Part shown: positions 1-7,012 of the stretch, in pieces | How the letters are laid out: each line of letters starts with the position of its first letter | Position numbering within the stretch: position 1 is the first letter of the stretch | Origin: an uncultured Bacteroidota bacterium | GTDB taxonomy: Bacteria; Bacteroidota; Bacteroidia; Bacteroidales; F082 | Reading direction: 5' to 3' | NCBI GenBank assembly: GCA_900542475.1 | Contig: UQNO01000054.1 | Span: 1 to 11,994 of the forward strand | DNA: 11,994 nt | Notes under the pieces: generated by a model | Told to the model about the DNA's origin: nothing | The model's input: the letters and a program-made list of their open reading frames with translations, nothing else | The model's database searches: none | Program-made: the position numbers and the translations under genes

Positions 1-497
1 ACGGTGCTTTTAGGGACTGGGGCGAGGTTGCCAACGCCGCAAATCTCGGCGGTCGCAACGACTGGCGCACTCTGACATTTGATGAATGGAAGTATTTATC
101 TGGAAGTAGGACTGATGCGGCTAAAAAATATGGATACGGAAGAGTTGATGGCAAGACGGGTTTGATAATATTGCCGGATGAATGGACGACTTCTCCTAAT
201 GGTTTGAATTTCACTCCAGGCAGCAGCCAATGGGCAAACGCTTACAACATTGAGGAGTGGACTGTGATGGAAGCCAACGGCGCTATCTTCTTGCCTGCTA
301 CGGGCTACCGTGTCCAGAACACAGTTAACGCTCTTGCTAATGGCGGAGTATATTGGTTGAGTACTTCTTTGAATGACAGTGGAGCATACTGTGGGTTTTT
401 TATTGCTGGTCTGGAACTACATAATTCTTATCAATATAATAGTCGCATAAAACATGAAGGCGGCGCAGTTCGTTTGGTGCGTCCTGTGAGTGAGTAG
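1..497 (+). CDS. C-terminal part of a lectin-like / FISUMP-like surface protein (5' truncated)
   Basis: The gene enters from outside the window; the reading frame is open from base 3 to the TAG at 495-497, so about 164 C-terminal residues are visible. An internal ATG at 162 is not a convincing start, because the family-like pattern already runs upstream of it (DWGEVANAANLGGRNDWRTL, then a TFDEWKYL block). Further blocks are LPDEW, YNIEEWTVMEANGAIFLPATGYR in two overlapping pieces, YWLSTS, and a terminal GGAVRLVRPV. This pattern is familiar from large families of gut Bacteroidetes surface proteins with a C-type-lectin-like or FISUMP/DUF1566-like fold, usually annotated as hypothetical. The family link is from memory of such sequences. 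Ligand and function are unknown, and no signal peptide can be judged because the N-terminus is missing. It ends 41 bases before a strong terminator, so it is transcriptionally separate from the next operon. Confidence 0.6.
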   Translation, partial: GAFRDWGEVANAANLGGRNDWRTLTFDEWKYLSGSRTDAAKKYGYGRVDGKTGLIILPDEWTTSPNGLNFTPGSSQWANAYNIEEWTVMEANGAIFLPATGYRVQNTVNALANGGVYWLSTSLNDSGAYCGFFIAGLELHNSYQYNSRIKHEGGAVRLVRPVSE

Positions 498-538
498 AAT
501 ACACATTTTTCACGCTATATTAGTGTTGTTTTATAAGG

Positions 539-587
539 TTGGGTAATGTCGCCGAGGACAATTGGAGACATTACCCAAATTTTTTTT
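539..587 (+). terminator. Strong intrinsic terminator after the lectin-like gene
   Basis: A perfect 12-bp inverted repeat, TTGGGTAATGTC (539-550) against GACATTACCCAA (567-578), has a 16-nt loop and is followed by eight T residues (580-587). This is a classical Rho-independent terminator on the plus strand. It insulates the downstream riboswitch operon from read-through. Confidence 0.9.
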
Positions 588-619
588 CACAAAAACTATC
601 ATGACAAAGAAAAAAGATG

Positions 620-627
620 TACTTTTG
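620..627 (+). promoter_or_regulatory. Candidate Bacteroidetes -7 promoter box for the riboswitch operon
   Basis: TACTTTTG fits the Bacteroidetes sigma-ABfr -7 consensus TAnnTTTG exactly and is followed by CA, as is common in Bacteroidales promoters. A clear TTTG -33 element at the expected spacing (about 595-600) is not visible, so the call rests on the -7 box and its position between the terminator and the aptamer. Transcription would start near 632-635, about 40 nt before the riboswitch core. A weaker alternative is GTTCTTTG at 658-665 with a T-run at 633-637. Confidence 0.5.
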
Positions 628-670
628 CATCGTTTTTCATCAACTTAAAAATAAAAGGTTCTTTGAAATA

Positions 671-864
671 TGCAGCCAGGGAGGTTCTCTCTTTGCGGGA
701 GATTAAAACGGGAACCGTGTGTGAGTCACGGGCTGTCGCGCAACTGTAAGTTCCAATCCGAGCTTGTGTAACAATGTCACTGAAGAGATTCGGGAAGGCG
801 CACAAGTGGAATAAGTCAGGAGACCTGCCTCTCATGGTTTGGCAATGCTTTCGCGTAAAAAGCA
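671..864 (+). promoter_or_regulatory. Adenosylcobalamin (B12) riboswitch, class I
   Basis: The conserved pieces of a cobalamin aptamer occur in the right order. GGTTC with a GGGAACC partner frames the 5' stems. The B12 box GGGCTGTCGCGCAACTG lies at 730-746, and GTCAGGAGACCTGCC at 815-829 is the 3' core. Between them TTCCA (751-755) pairs with TGGAA (807-811), and CTTGTG (763-768) with CACAAG (801-806). The inserted arm carries CACTG (778-782) and GGGAAGGCG (792-800), the peripheral element typical of AdoCbl-type class I aptamers. A 3' hairpin, TGCTTT (846-851) with AAAGCA (859-864), shows a loop starting CGCG that can kiss CGCG in the B12-box loop. Such riboswitches normally lower expression when AdoCbl is bound. 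The next gene on this strand is 4-hydroxybutyryl-CoA dehydratase, not the usual B12 transport or synthesis gene. Confidence 0.93.
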
Positions 865-1079
865 GCGTCAAGTAGCGAGTCTCATCGTCTTATGATTGTT
901 AAATCTGGGATTATCTGATACTACTTATCAGGACAAATTCGATTATTACATTGGTTTTTCCTCTTCTTTTTTCCGACAAACCGCGTCACGTTGTGGCATG
1001 GTGTGTTGTCATGTTGAAAGCTGATGCCATTGTTGCTTCATGAACCATGTAAAAATCAAACAATTTAAATCATAAAGCT
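865..1079 (+). other. Untranslated spacer between riboswitch and abfD
   Basis: These 215 bases hold no credible protein gene; only tiny open frames occur (for example 892-918 and 1011-1043). A perfect but AU-rich hairpin, CTGATA/TATCAG, sits at 915-931 with a 5-nt loop, and a pyrimidine/T-rich run follows at 953-973, but no hairpin lies directly before that run, so it is not a clear terminator. A second bulged structure can be drawn at 997-1049, with CATGGT pairing to ACCATG. No TAnnTTTG promoter box was seen, so the operon is most simply transcribed from upstream of the riboswitch. How ligand binding is passed to abfD is not evident. Confidence 0.6.
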
Positions 1080-2540
1080 ATGATGACAAAAGAACAGTAC
1101 ATTGAAAGCCTTCGCAAGATGAACCTCAAGGTTTATCTTATGGGCGAGAAAATCGAGAATCCCGTTGACCACCCGATTATCCGTCCTTCCTTGAACTCGG
1201 TCGCCATGACCTATGAGCTTGCCGAGAAGGAGGAGTATAAGGAGCTCATGACGGCAAAATCCAACCTTACGGGGAAAACAATCAACCGTTTCTGCCATCT
1301 GCACCAATGTTCTGACGACCTTGTTAAAAAGGTGAAGATGCAGCGTTTGTGCGGGCAGAAGACCGGAGCGTGTTTCCAGCGTTGTGTCGGCATGGACGCT
1401 TTTAACGCCATCTACTCCACCACATACGAAATCGACGCCAAGTACGGCACGGAATATTACAAAAGATTCACAAAATATCTTGAATGGGTTCAAGATAACG
1501 ATTTGACGGTTGACGGCGCGATGACCGACCCGAAAGGCGACCGCTCCTTGTCGCCCTCGCAGCAGCCCGACCCCGACATGTATCTCCATGTCGTGGAAGT
1601 CAGGGAAGACGGCATAGTGGTTCGCGGGGCGAAGGCTCACCAGACCGGCGCCGTGAACTCACACGAGCATCTTATCATGCCTACGATTGCCATGAAGGAG
1701 CAAGACAAGGACTATGCTGTTTCCTTCGCTATCCCATCAGACGCCGACGGCGTGTTGATGATTTACGGACGCCAGTCGTGCGACACACGCAAGCTTGAGA
1801 ATGACGCCGACATGGACCTCGGCAACTCGCAGTTTGGCGGGCACGAGGCTTTAGTCGTGTTTGACGATGTCTTTGTGCCTAACGAGCGTGTCTTCATGTG
1901 CAAGGAGTGGGATTTCGCCGGCATGATGGTGGAGCGTTTCGCCGGTTATCATCGCCAGTCGTACGGCGGCTGCAAAGTCGGCGTGGGCGATGTCCTGATA
2001 GGCGCCGCCGCCCTTGCCGCCGACTATAACGGCGTGCCGAAGGCAAGCCATATAAAAGACAAGCTCATTGAGATGACACATCTTAACGAGACATTATACG
2101 CCTGCGGCATAGCCTGCTCGGCAGAAGGCGTCAAAACACCGGCGGGCAACTATCAAATCGATTTGCTGCTCGCCAATGTCTGCAAGCAGAACGTCACCCG
2201 TATGCCATACGAGATAGCGCGTCTCGCCGAGGACATCGCCGGCGGCCTGATGGTGACGATGCCGTCGCAGCAGGACCTGCGCAATCCGGAAATCGGACAA
2301 TATGTTGACAAATATTTCAAGGGGGCGCGCAACACATCGACGGAAAACCGCATGCGCGTGCTTCGTTTAATCGAAAACATCACCTTGGGCACGGCGGCGG
2401 TAGGCTATCGCACCGAGTCGATGCACGGAGCCGGCTCGCCGCAGGCGCAACGTATCATGATAGCGCGCCAAGGTGATATAGAAGGCAAGAAAGACCTGGC
2501 AAAGAACATTGCACATATCGACGATTCGAAGGACATCTAA
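1080..2540 (+). CDS. abfD: 4-hydroxybutyryl-CoA dehydratase / vinylacetyl-CoA delta-isomerase
   Basis: This cytoplasmic flavin and [4Fe-4S] enzyme dehydrates 4-hydroxybutyryl-CoA to crotonyl-CoA through a ketyl-radical mechanism, and also isomerises vinylacetyl-CoA. The 486-residue length matches the family. The cluster ligands known from the Clostridium aminobutyricum enzyme (C99, C103, H292, C299) are matched here by C98, C102, H291 and C298, all shifted by one residue. The Y-x-x-x-K pair next to the last ligand is also present (Y295, K299), as is the active-site Glu in GGHEAL (E256). The constant one-residue offset supports the first ATG of the ATGATG doublet as the start. It is the first gene of a four-gene operon behind an AdoCbl riboswitch, although the enzyme itself uses no cobalamin. 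It catalyses the last pathway step encoded here. It is oxygen-sensitive in known members, consistent with an anaerobe. Confidence 0.96.
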   Translation: MMTKEQYIESLRKMNLKVYLMGEKIENPVDHPIIRPSLNSVAMTYELAEKEEYKELMTAKSNLTGKTINRFCHLHQCSDDLVKKVKMQRLCGQKTGACFQRCVGMDAFNAIYSTTYEIDAKYGTEYYKRFTKYLEWVQDNDLTVDGAMTDPKGDRSLSPSQQPDPDMYLHVVEVREDGIVVRGAKAHQTGAVNSHEHLIMPTIAMKEQDKDYAVSFAIPSDADGVLMIYGRQSCDTRKLENDADMDLGNSQFGGHEALVVFDDVFVPNERVFMCKEWDFAGMMVERFAGYHRQSYGGCKVGVGDVLIGAAALAADYNGVPKASHIKDKLIEMTHLNETLYACGIACSAEGVKTPAGNYQIDLLLANVCKQNVTRMPYEIARLAEDIAGGLMVTMPSQQDLRNPEIGQYVDKYFKGARNTSTENRMRVLRLIENITLGTAAVGYRTESMHGAGSPQAQRIMIARQGDIEGKKDLAKNIAHIDDSKDI

Positions 2541-2544
2541 TATC

Positions 2545-3849
2545 ATGGTAATGGGCTGGAAAGAAATATATAAAAGCCGTGTCGCCAGTGCTGAAAATGC
2601 AATTAAAGCAATAAAAGACGATGACTATGTGGTGTTCTCCGAAACGGCAGGCACCCCGAACCTGATAGCCAGGACTTTGGCTGCTCACAGAAAAGAATAT
2701 CATAACGTCCACATCTATCACATGCTGACACTTGGCGACGGACCGCATCTTAAACCGGAATGCTACGGACATTTCCATCATATCACCAACTTCGTCGGCG
2801 GCAACTCGCGTCAGGCGCTGCTCGACAAACGTGCCGATTTCATTCCATGTTATTTCAAAGACGTTCCGTCGATGTTAGGGGTGGCTTTCCCTGTTGACGT
2901 GGCGGTGGTCTCCGTGTCGAACCCGGACATGGACGGATATTGCAGCTTCGGAGTGTCGTGCGATTATGCCAAAGCCGCCGCGGAGAAAGCGAAAACCGTC
3001 ATAGCTGAAATCAACGAGATGACGCCATACACATTCGGGCCGCAGAACAAAATCCACGTTTCGGAGATAGACTATATAGTGCCTTGTACCTATCGCCTTC
3101 CGGAGATTCCGAGCCCGACAATCGGCGAGGTTGAGAAAAGCATAGGCAAGAACTGCGCTTCGTTAATCAACGACGGGGCTTGTCTGCAACTTGGCATCGG
3201 AGCCATACCCGATGCCGTGCTTCTCTCGCTTGGCGACAAGGCGGATTTGGGCATACACACCGAGATGTTTTCCGATGGAGTGGTTGACTTGGTTGAGGCG
3301 GGAGTCATAACCAATGCTAAGAAAAACCTGCACAAAGGCAAGTTCATCTCCGCGTTTATCATGGGAACGCACAAGGTTTACGACTTCGTCGATAACAATC
3401 CCGATGTCTTTCTTTATCCTGTTGATTATGTCAACGACCCCCGGGTTATAGGCCAGAACGACAATATGGTGTCGATAAATTCATGTATTGAAGTTGACCT
3501 TATGGGCCAGGTGGTGAGCGAGACTATCGGCACGAGGCAGTTTAGCGGCACCGGAGGCCAGGTTGACTTTGTGCGCGGGGCTGCGCTCTCAAAAGGAGGC
3601 GTCAGCATCATGGCAATGCCGTCAACAGCAGCCAAAGGCAAGGTGTCGCGCATTGTGGCACGTCTGACAGAAGGCTCCGCGGTGACCACCTCGCGCAACG
3701 ACGTGGACTATGTCGTCACAGAATACGGTGTCGCCAAACTGAAAGGCAAGACGCTTCGTGAACGTGCCGAGAAACTCATAGAAATAGCCCACCCGGATTT
3801 CAGAGAAGAACTAACCACGGAATTTGAAACAATGTTCAATGTAAAATAG
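2545..3849 (+). CDS. abfT: 4-hydroxybutyrate CoA-transferase
   Basis: A family I-type CoA-transferase of the acetyl-CoA:4-hydroxybutyrate group (also called cat2) that moves CoA from acetyl-CoA or a similar acyl-CoA to 4-hydroxybutyrate, giving the dehydratase its substrate. With the ATG at 2545 it has 434 residues, the normal family length. The oxyanion-type GIGAIPDAV segment is at 217-225. The catalytic glutamate, which forms the CoA thioester, is in HTEMFSDG (E240, or E238 if translation begins at the second ATG, 2551, which aligns with the clostridial numbering). A GTGGQVDFVRGA block follows at 335-346. The 2545 start lies 4 nt after the abfD stop with AAGGA about 11 nt upstream; 2551 is a fair alternative. 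The frame stays open upstream into abfD (to 2509), but that overlap is unlikely to be used. Close spacing implies translational coupling. Confidence 0.93.
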   Translation: MVMGWKEIYKSRVASAENAIKAIKDDDYVVFSETAGTPNLIARTLAAHRKEYHNVHIYHMLTLGDGPHLKPECYGHFHHITNFVGGNSRQALLDKRADFIPCYFKDVPSMLGVAFPVDVAVVSVSNPDMDGYCSFGVSCDYAKAAAEKAKTVIAEINEMTPYTFGPQNKIHVSEIDYIVPCTYRLPEIPSPTIGEVEKSIGKNCASLINDGACLQLGIGAIPDAVLLSLGDKADLGIHTEMFSDGVVDLVEAGVITNAKKNLHKGKFISAFIMGTHKVYDFVDNNPDVFLYPVDYVNDPRVIGQNDNMVSINSCIEVDLMGQVVSETIGTRQFSGTGGQVDFVRGAALSKGGVSIMAMPSTAAKGKVSRIVARLTEGSAVTTSRNDVDYVVTEYGVAKLKGKTLRERAEKLIEIAHPDFREELTTEFETMFNVK

Positions 3850-3856
3850 ATTTATC

Positions 3857-4987
3857 ATGTTCACAGTCAAGACAAACATAAGCACATACAAAAATTTCAA
3901 GGACTTCGCGGAGTCTTTCGCCTTGTCGGACGACGACCTTGTCATCACACAGTCGTTTATCTACGAGCCGTACATGAGGCAACTCGACCTGCCGTGCGTC
4001 TTCGTCATGCAAGACAAATATGGTAGTGGCGAGCCCTCCGACGAGATGATGAACAATATTCTGCGCGATGTGAAGGGCTGCTCGTTTAAGCGAGTTGTCG
4101 GCATAGGCGGCGGCACGGTCATCGACATCTCCAAAATCTTCGTGTTGAAAGACGTGGAAGATGTCGCAGACGCTTTCGAGAGGAAAATTCCGATTGTGAA
4201 AGACAAAGAGCTTGTCATAGTGCCCACGACATGCGGCACCGGCAGCGAGGTCACAAACATCTCCATCGCTGAAATAAAGTCAAAACACACCAAGATGGGA
4301 CTTGCCGACAATGCCATTCTCGCCGACCACGCCGTCCTTATCCCCGAAATGCTGAAAGGCTTGCCGTTCAAACCTTACGCATACAGTGCCATCGACGCTC
4401 TGATTCATGCCATGGAGTCTTATCTCTCGCCTAAAGCGGACGCTTACACCCAACTGTTTTCAGTCAAGGCGGTGGAGATAATCCTCAAGGTGTTTAAAGA
4501 CATAGCCGCTGATGGAGAACATCGCCGTTTCGAGTATTTTGAGGAGATGCTCACCGCGTCGAATTTCGCGGGCATAGCCTTTGGAAACGCAGGAGTGGGG
4601 GCGGTTCATGCGCTGTCATATCCTCTCGGCGGCAACTATCATGTGCCACACGGCGAGGCAAACTATCAGTTTCTGACAGAAGTGTTCAAGATGTACTTGA
4701 AAAAAGACCCGAACGGCTGCATTAAGAAACTGAACGCCATTTTGGCGGAGAACATGGACATTGACGAAGAGCTGATGGCAGGCAATCCGGGGCTTGTTTA
4801 TGAGAAAATCGACGAGTTGCTCGGCAAACTGGCTCCGAAGAAGCAGCTTCGCGAATATGGCATGAAACAAGATGAGATTGCCGGATTCACGGAAAGTGTC
4901 GTGCTGACGCAGCAGCGACTGCTCGCGAATAATTATGTTTTTTTAGAAAAAGAAGAAATAAAAAGTATATATAAATCATTGTATTAA
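3857..4987 (+). CDS. 4hbD: 4-hydroxybutyrate dehydrogenase (iron-containing alcohol dehydrogenase family)
   Basis: The enzyme reduces succinate semialdehyde to 4-hydroxybutyrate, normally with NADH. At 376 residues it is a full-length group III (Fe-ADH) dehydrogenase. The nucleotide-binding GIGGGTVIDISK stretch lies at residues 82-93, followed by PTTCGTGSEVT at 123-133. The four metal ligands of the family are visible: D180 and H184 in DALIHAMES, H251 in VHALSYPLGG and H265 in HVPHGEANY. The specific substrate is assigned from the neighbours rather than from the fold, which also covers butanol and propanediol dehydrogenases; in this operon 4-hydroxybutyrate is by far the best fit. The gene starts 7 nt after the CoA-transferase stop and ends 12 nt before sucD. 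In fermentation this step reoxidises NADH. Confidence 0.92.
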   Translation: MFTVKTNISTYKNFKDFAESFALSDDDLVITQSFIYEPYMRQLDLPCVFVMQDKYGSGEPSDEMMNNILRDVKGCSFKRVVGIGGGTVIDISKIFVLKDVEDVADAFERKIPIVKDKELVIVPTTCGTGSEVTNISIAEIKSKHTKMGLADNAILADHAVLIPEMLKGLPFKPYAYSAIDALIHAMESYLSPKADAYTQLFSVKAVEIILKVFKDIAADGEHRRFEYFEEMLTASNFAGIAFGNAGVGAVHALSYPLGGNYHVPHGEANYQFLTEVFKMYLKKDPNGCIKKLNAILAENMDIDEELMAGNPGLVYEKIDELLGKLAPKKQLREYGMKQDEIAGFTESVVLTQQRLLANNYVFLEKEEIKSIYKSLY

Positions 4988-4999
4988 AGAAAATTAATC

Positions 5000-6367
5000 A
5001 TGAATGCAGTTGAAGAAGTAAAATTAATGATTGACAAAGCCCGCAAGGCTCAAGCATATTACGCCACGCATTTCGACCAGGACGATTGCGACAACACGGT
5101 GAAGTTGGTCACACGCACCATCTTTGATAATGCCGAAAAATTGGCGAAAGAGGCGGTTGAGGAGACAAAGATGGGTGTTTATGAAGACAAGGTCTCAAAA
5201 AACCGCAACAAGTCAAAGGGTATTTGGTACGATTTGAAAGGCAAGAAATCGATGGGAATGCTCAGTATTGACGAGCGTACAGGTCTTATCGAAATCGCCA
5301 AGCCCATAGGTGTGGTGGCAGGTGTGGTGCCGATGACAAACCCTATTGTCACCCCGATGTCGAAAATCGCCTTTGCGTTGAAAACCAAAAATGCCATTAT
5401 CATCTCGCCTCATCCGAAAGCGAAGGTGTGTTCCACAATGGCTGTGAAACTTATTTTAAAAGCCATCGAGCAGATGGATGTTCCGGACGGAATGGTTCAA
5501 ATCATAGAAGAGCCCTCTTTGGAGAAAACGCAGGCTCTAATGGCGATGTGCGATGTCACTGTCGCCACGGGCGGAATGCCGATGGTCAAGTCGGCTTATT
5601 CGTCGGGAAAACCCTCATACGGTGTCGGAGCCGGCAATGTGCAGGTGATACTCGATAGAAACATTGAGTATCCTTTGGCAATCAGCAAGATTATCACAGG
5701 TCGTTCCTTCGACAACGGCATCATTTGCTCCGGCGAGCAGAGCTTTATCTATCCGCAGGAGGCGCATGACGAGATAATGCAGGCTTGCAGAGACAACAAA
5801 GGCTATGTGTGTAGTCCTGAAGAGCGTGAGAAAGTCATAGCTGCGATATTTGAGGACGGCCATACCGCGAGAGACGTTGTCGGACAGTCGGCGCAATATG
5901 TCGCTAAAAAAGCCGGCATCGATATTCCCGACGATGTCAAGGCCATCATCGTGGAGTCAAACGGCAAATTCGGCAACGAGGATATGATTAGCAAGGAAAA
6001 GATGTGTCCTGTCATAGGAGCCTTCCCATATCAATATTTCGACCAGGCGATTGAAATAGCCCAGACGAACCTGTCGTTCGAGGGAAACGGTCATACGGCA
6101 GGTTTCCATTCAAACAATCAGGCCAACATCATCAAGGTGGGAACGGAGCTCTCGGTGTCGCGCTTGATAGTCAACGCTATATGCGCCACCACTGCGGGCG
6201 GTTCCATACAAAACGGATTGCCTATGACAAACACCCTTGGCTGCGGCAGCTGGGGAAACAACTCTATTTCCGAGAACTTCACCTATAAGCATTTGCTCAA
6301 CATCACACGTGTCGCTCCTCTCTCAACGAGAATACAGATGCCGTCGGATGAAGAGATTTGGAGATGA
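5000..6367 (+). CDS. sucD: Succinate-semialdehyde dehydrogenase, CoA-acylating
   Basis: The enzyme reduces succinyl-CoA to succinate semialdehyde and CoA with NAD(P)H and so opens the 4-hydroxybutyrate route. It has 455 residues and belongs to the acylating aldehyde dehydrogenase family (SucD, EutE, PduP, the N-terminal half of AdhE). Visible features are the cofactor-domain segment KPIGVVAGVVPMTNP at 101-115, ATGGMPMVKSAYSSGKP at 189-205, the catalytic cysteine C243 in NGIICSGEQS, and the NLSFEGNGHTAGFHS block in the C-terminal half. The name is distinct from the succinyl-CoA synthetase alpha subunit, which shares the symbol sucD. Substrate choice is supported by the adjacent 4hbD, abfT and abfD genes. 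It is the last gene of the operon although it encodes the first step, so gene order is nearly the reverse of the reaction order. Confidence 0.93.
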   Translation: MNAVEEVKLMIDKARKAQAYYATHFDQDDCDNTVKLVTRTIFDNAEKLAKEAVEETKMGVYEDKVSKNRNKSKGIWYDLKGKKSMGMLSIDERTGLIEIAKPIGVVAGVVPMTNPIVTPMSKIAFALKTKNAIIISPHPKAKVCSTMAVKLILKAIEQMDVPDGMVQIIEEPSLEKTQALMAMCDVTVATGGMPMVKSAYSSGKPSYGVGAGNVQVILDRNIEYPLAISKIITGRSFDNGIICSGEQSFIYPQEAHDEIMQACRDNKGYVCSPEEREKVIAAIFEDGHTARDVVGQSAQYVAKKAGIDIPDDVKAIIVESNGKFGNEDMISKEKMCPVIGAFPYQYFDQAIEIAQTNLSFEGNGHTAGFHSNNQANIIKVGTELSVSRLIVNAICATTAGGSIQNGLPMTNTLGCGSWGNNSISENFTYKHLLNITRVAPLSTRIQMPSDEEIWR

Positions 6368-6444
6368 CAAGGCGACGTAAGACACAGCCTCTAATTTAGT
6401 TGATTCAAAATACCTTTAAAAAAAACATTTATAAAGAGAGCGCG

Positions 6445-6489
6445 TCGGAAGAAAGAAGGAATTTGTGTTTTGCAGATTCCTTCCTCCGA
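6445..6489. terminator. Imperfect hairpin between convergent sucD and gtrA-family genes
   Basis: GAAGGAAT (6455-6462) pairs with ATTCCTTC (6476-6483) and, across a small asymmetric internal loop, TCGGA (6445-6449) pairs with TCCGA (6485-6489). It lies 78 bases after the sucD stop and 44 bases after the stop of the minus-strand GtrA gene, where both transcription units converge. No T-tract follows immediately on either strand, although a run of eight T occurs further on in the minus direction. A bidirectional terminator or transcript-end stabiliser is plausible but not proven. Confidence 0.4.
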
Positions 6490-6532
6490 CAAGCAAACTC
6501 GACTTTGCCGCGATAAAGCCAAAACGACGAGC

Positions 6533-6946
6533 CTACCTGAAAGTGAACAGCAAATTCGCGAAAAAGTTCCACAGCATCGCCATGCCGATGGCAAAAAGCT
6601 TGCTGAAGTAGAAATTCCATTTCAGTTTGTCGGTGAGGACGTAAAGCGTCAACGAATTGATGCCCAGTCCAATAAGTGAAACGAGCATGAACTTCCCGTA
6701 TTCCGTGGCAACATCGGCGTTCTCGCTTTCAAAAGTCCAAACTCGGTTTAAAAGATAGTTCGACGTGGCGGCACAGATGAAACCGATGGCGTTGCTGATG
6801 TATTTGTTGACTTTTAATGTCTCCTTGAAAAGCCAGGTAATGCCGAAATCAACGAAAACGCCAGAGAATCCAACGACTCCGAATTTCAGGAATTTTAATA
6901 TGAACAATTTGTCAATTACCATTTTTTTATCTTTGATTCCTTTCAA
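6533..6946 (-). CDS. GtrA-family small integral membrane protein
   Basis: A 137-residue protein with four predicted hydrophobic segments, fitting the GtrA/DPMS-type family (PF04138). Members are thought to help move undecaprenyl-linked sugars across the inner membrane or to partner with glycosyltransferases. Family-like features are FLKFGVVGFSGVFVDFGITWL at the start of the first two segments (shown in part), SNAIGFICAATSNYLLNRVWTF in the middle (shown in part), and the C-terminal WNFFANLLFTFR. The ATG at 6946 gives a short charged leader; a second in-frame ATG at 6922 (M9) would begin directly before the first hydrophobic core and is a reasonable alternative. No glycosyltransferase is adjacent, so the sugar substrate cannot be guessed. 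It is the last gene of the minus-strand cluster, 66 bases after the CPBP gene. Confidence 0.85.
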   Translation of the reverse strand: MKGIKDKKMVIDKLFILKFLKFGVVGFSGVFVDFGITWLFKETLKVNKYISNAIGFICAATSNYLLNRVWTFESENADVATEYGKFMLVSLIGLGINSLTLYVLTDKLKWNFYFSKLFAIGMAMLWNFFANLLFTFR

Positions 6947-7012
6947 ACTTGTCGGGAAATCCTTTTTGTGCGTTGTTTAGTTGAAAAAAGTATTGCTCCA
7001 TGCCTTTCCGTC

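Noticed and set aside
1..497. Diversity-generating retroelement target, because of the lectin-like fold and terminal variable-looking loop
   Set aside because: No template repeat, reverse transcriptase or accessory gene follows; a terminator and an unrelated metabolic operon lie directly downstream, and the loop is not notably enriched in AAY codons.
546..871. Open frames of 67 (plus) and 90 (minus) codons across the leader
   Set aside because: They run through the terminator and the structured riboswitch and resemble no protein; the RNA structure explains the sequence.
953..973. T-rich run as the riboswitch terminator
   Set aside because: It is interrupted by C residues and has no stable hairpin directly upstream; the nearest stem (915-931) is 21 nt away and AU-rich.
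1065..1640. 191-codon minus-strand open frame opposite abfD
   Set aside because: It is antisense to a gene with conserved cluster ligands and shows no family features; it is a shadow of codon bias.
2509..2544. Upstream start of the CoA-transferase overlapping abfD
   Set aside because: The extra residues do not match the family N-terminus, which begins near MGWKEIYKSR; starts at 2545 or 2551 fit better.
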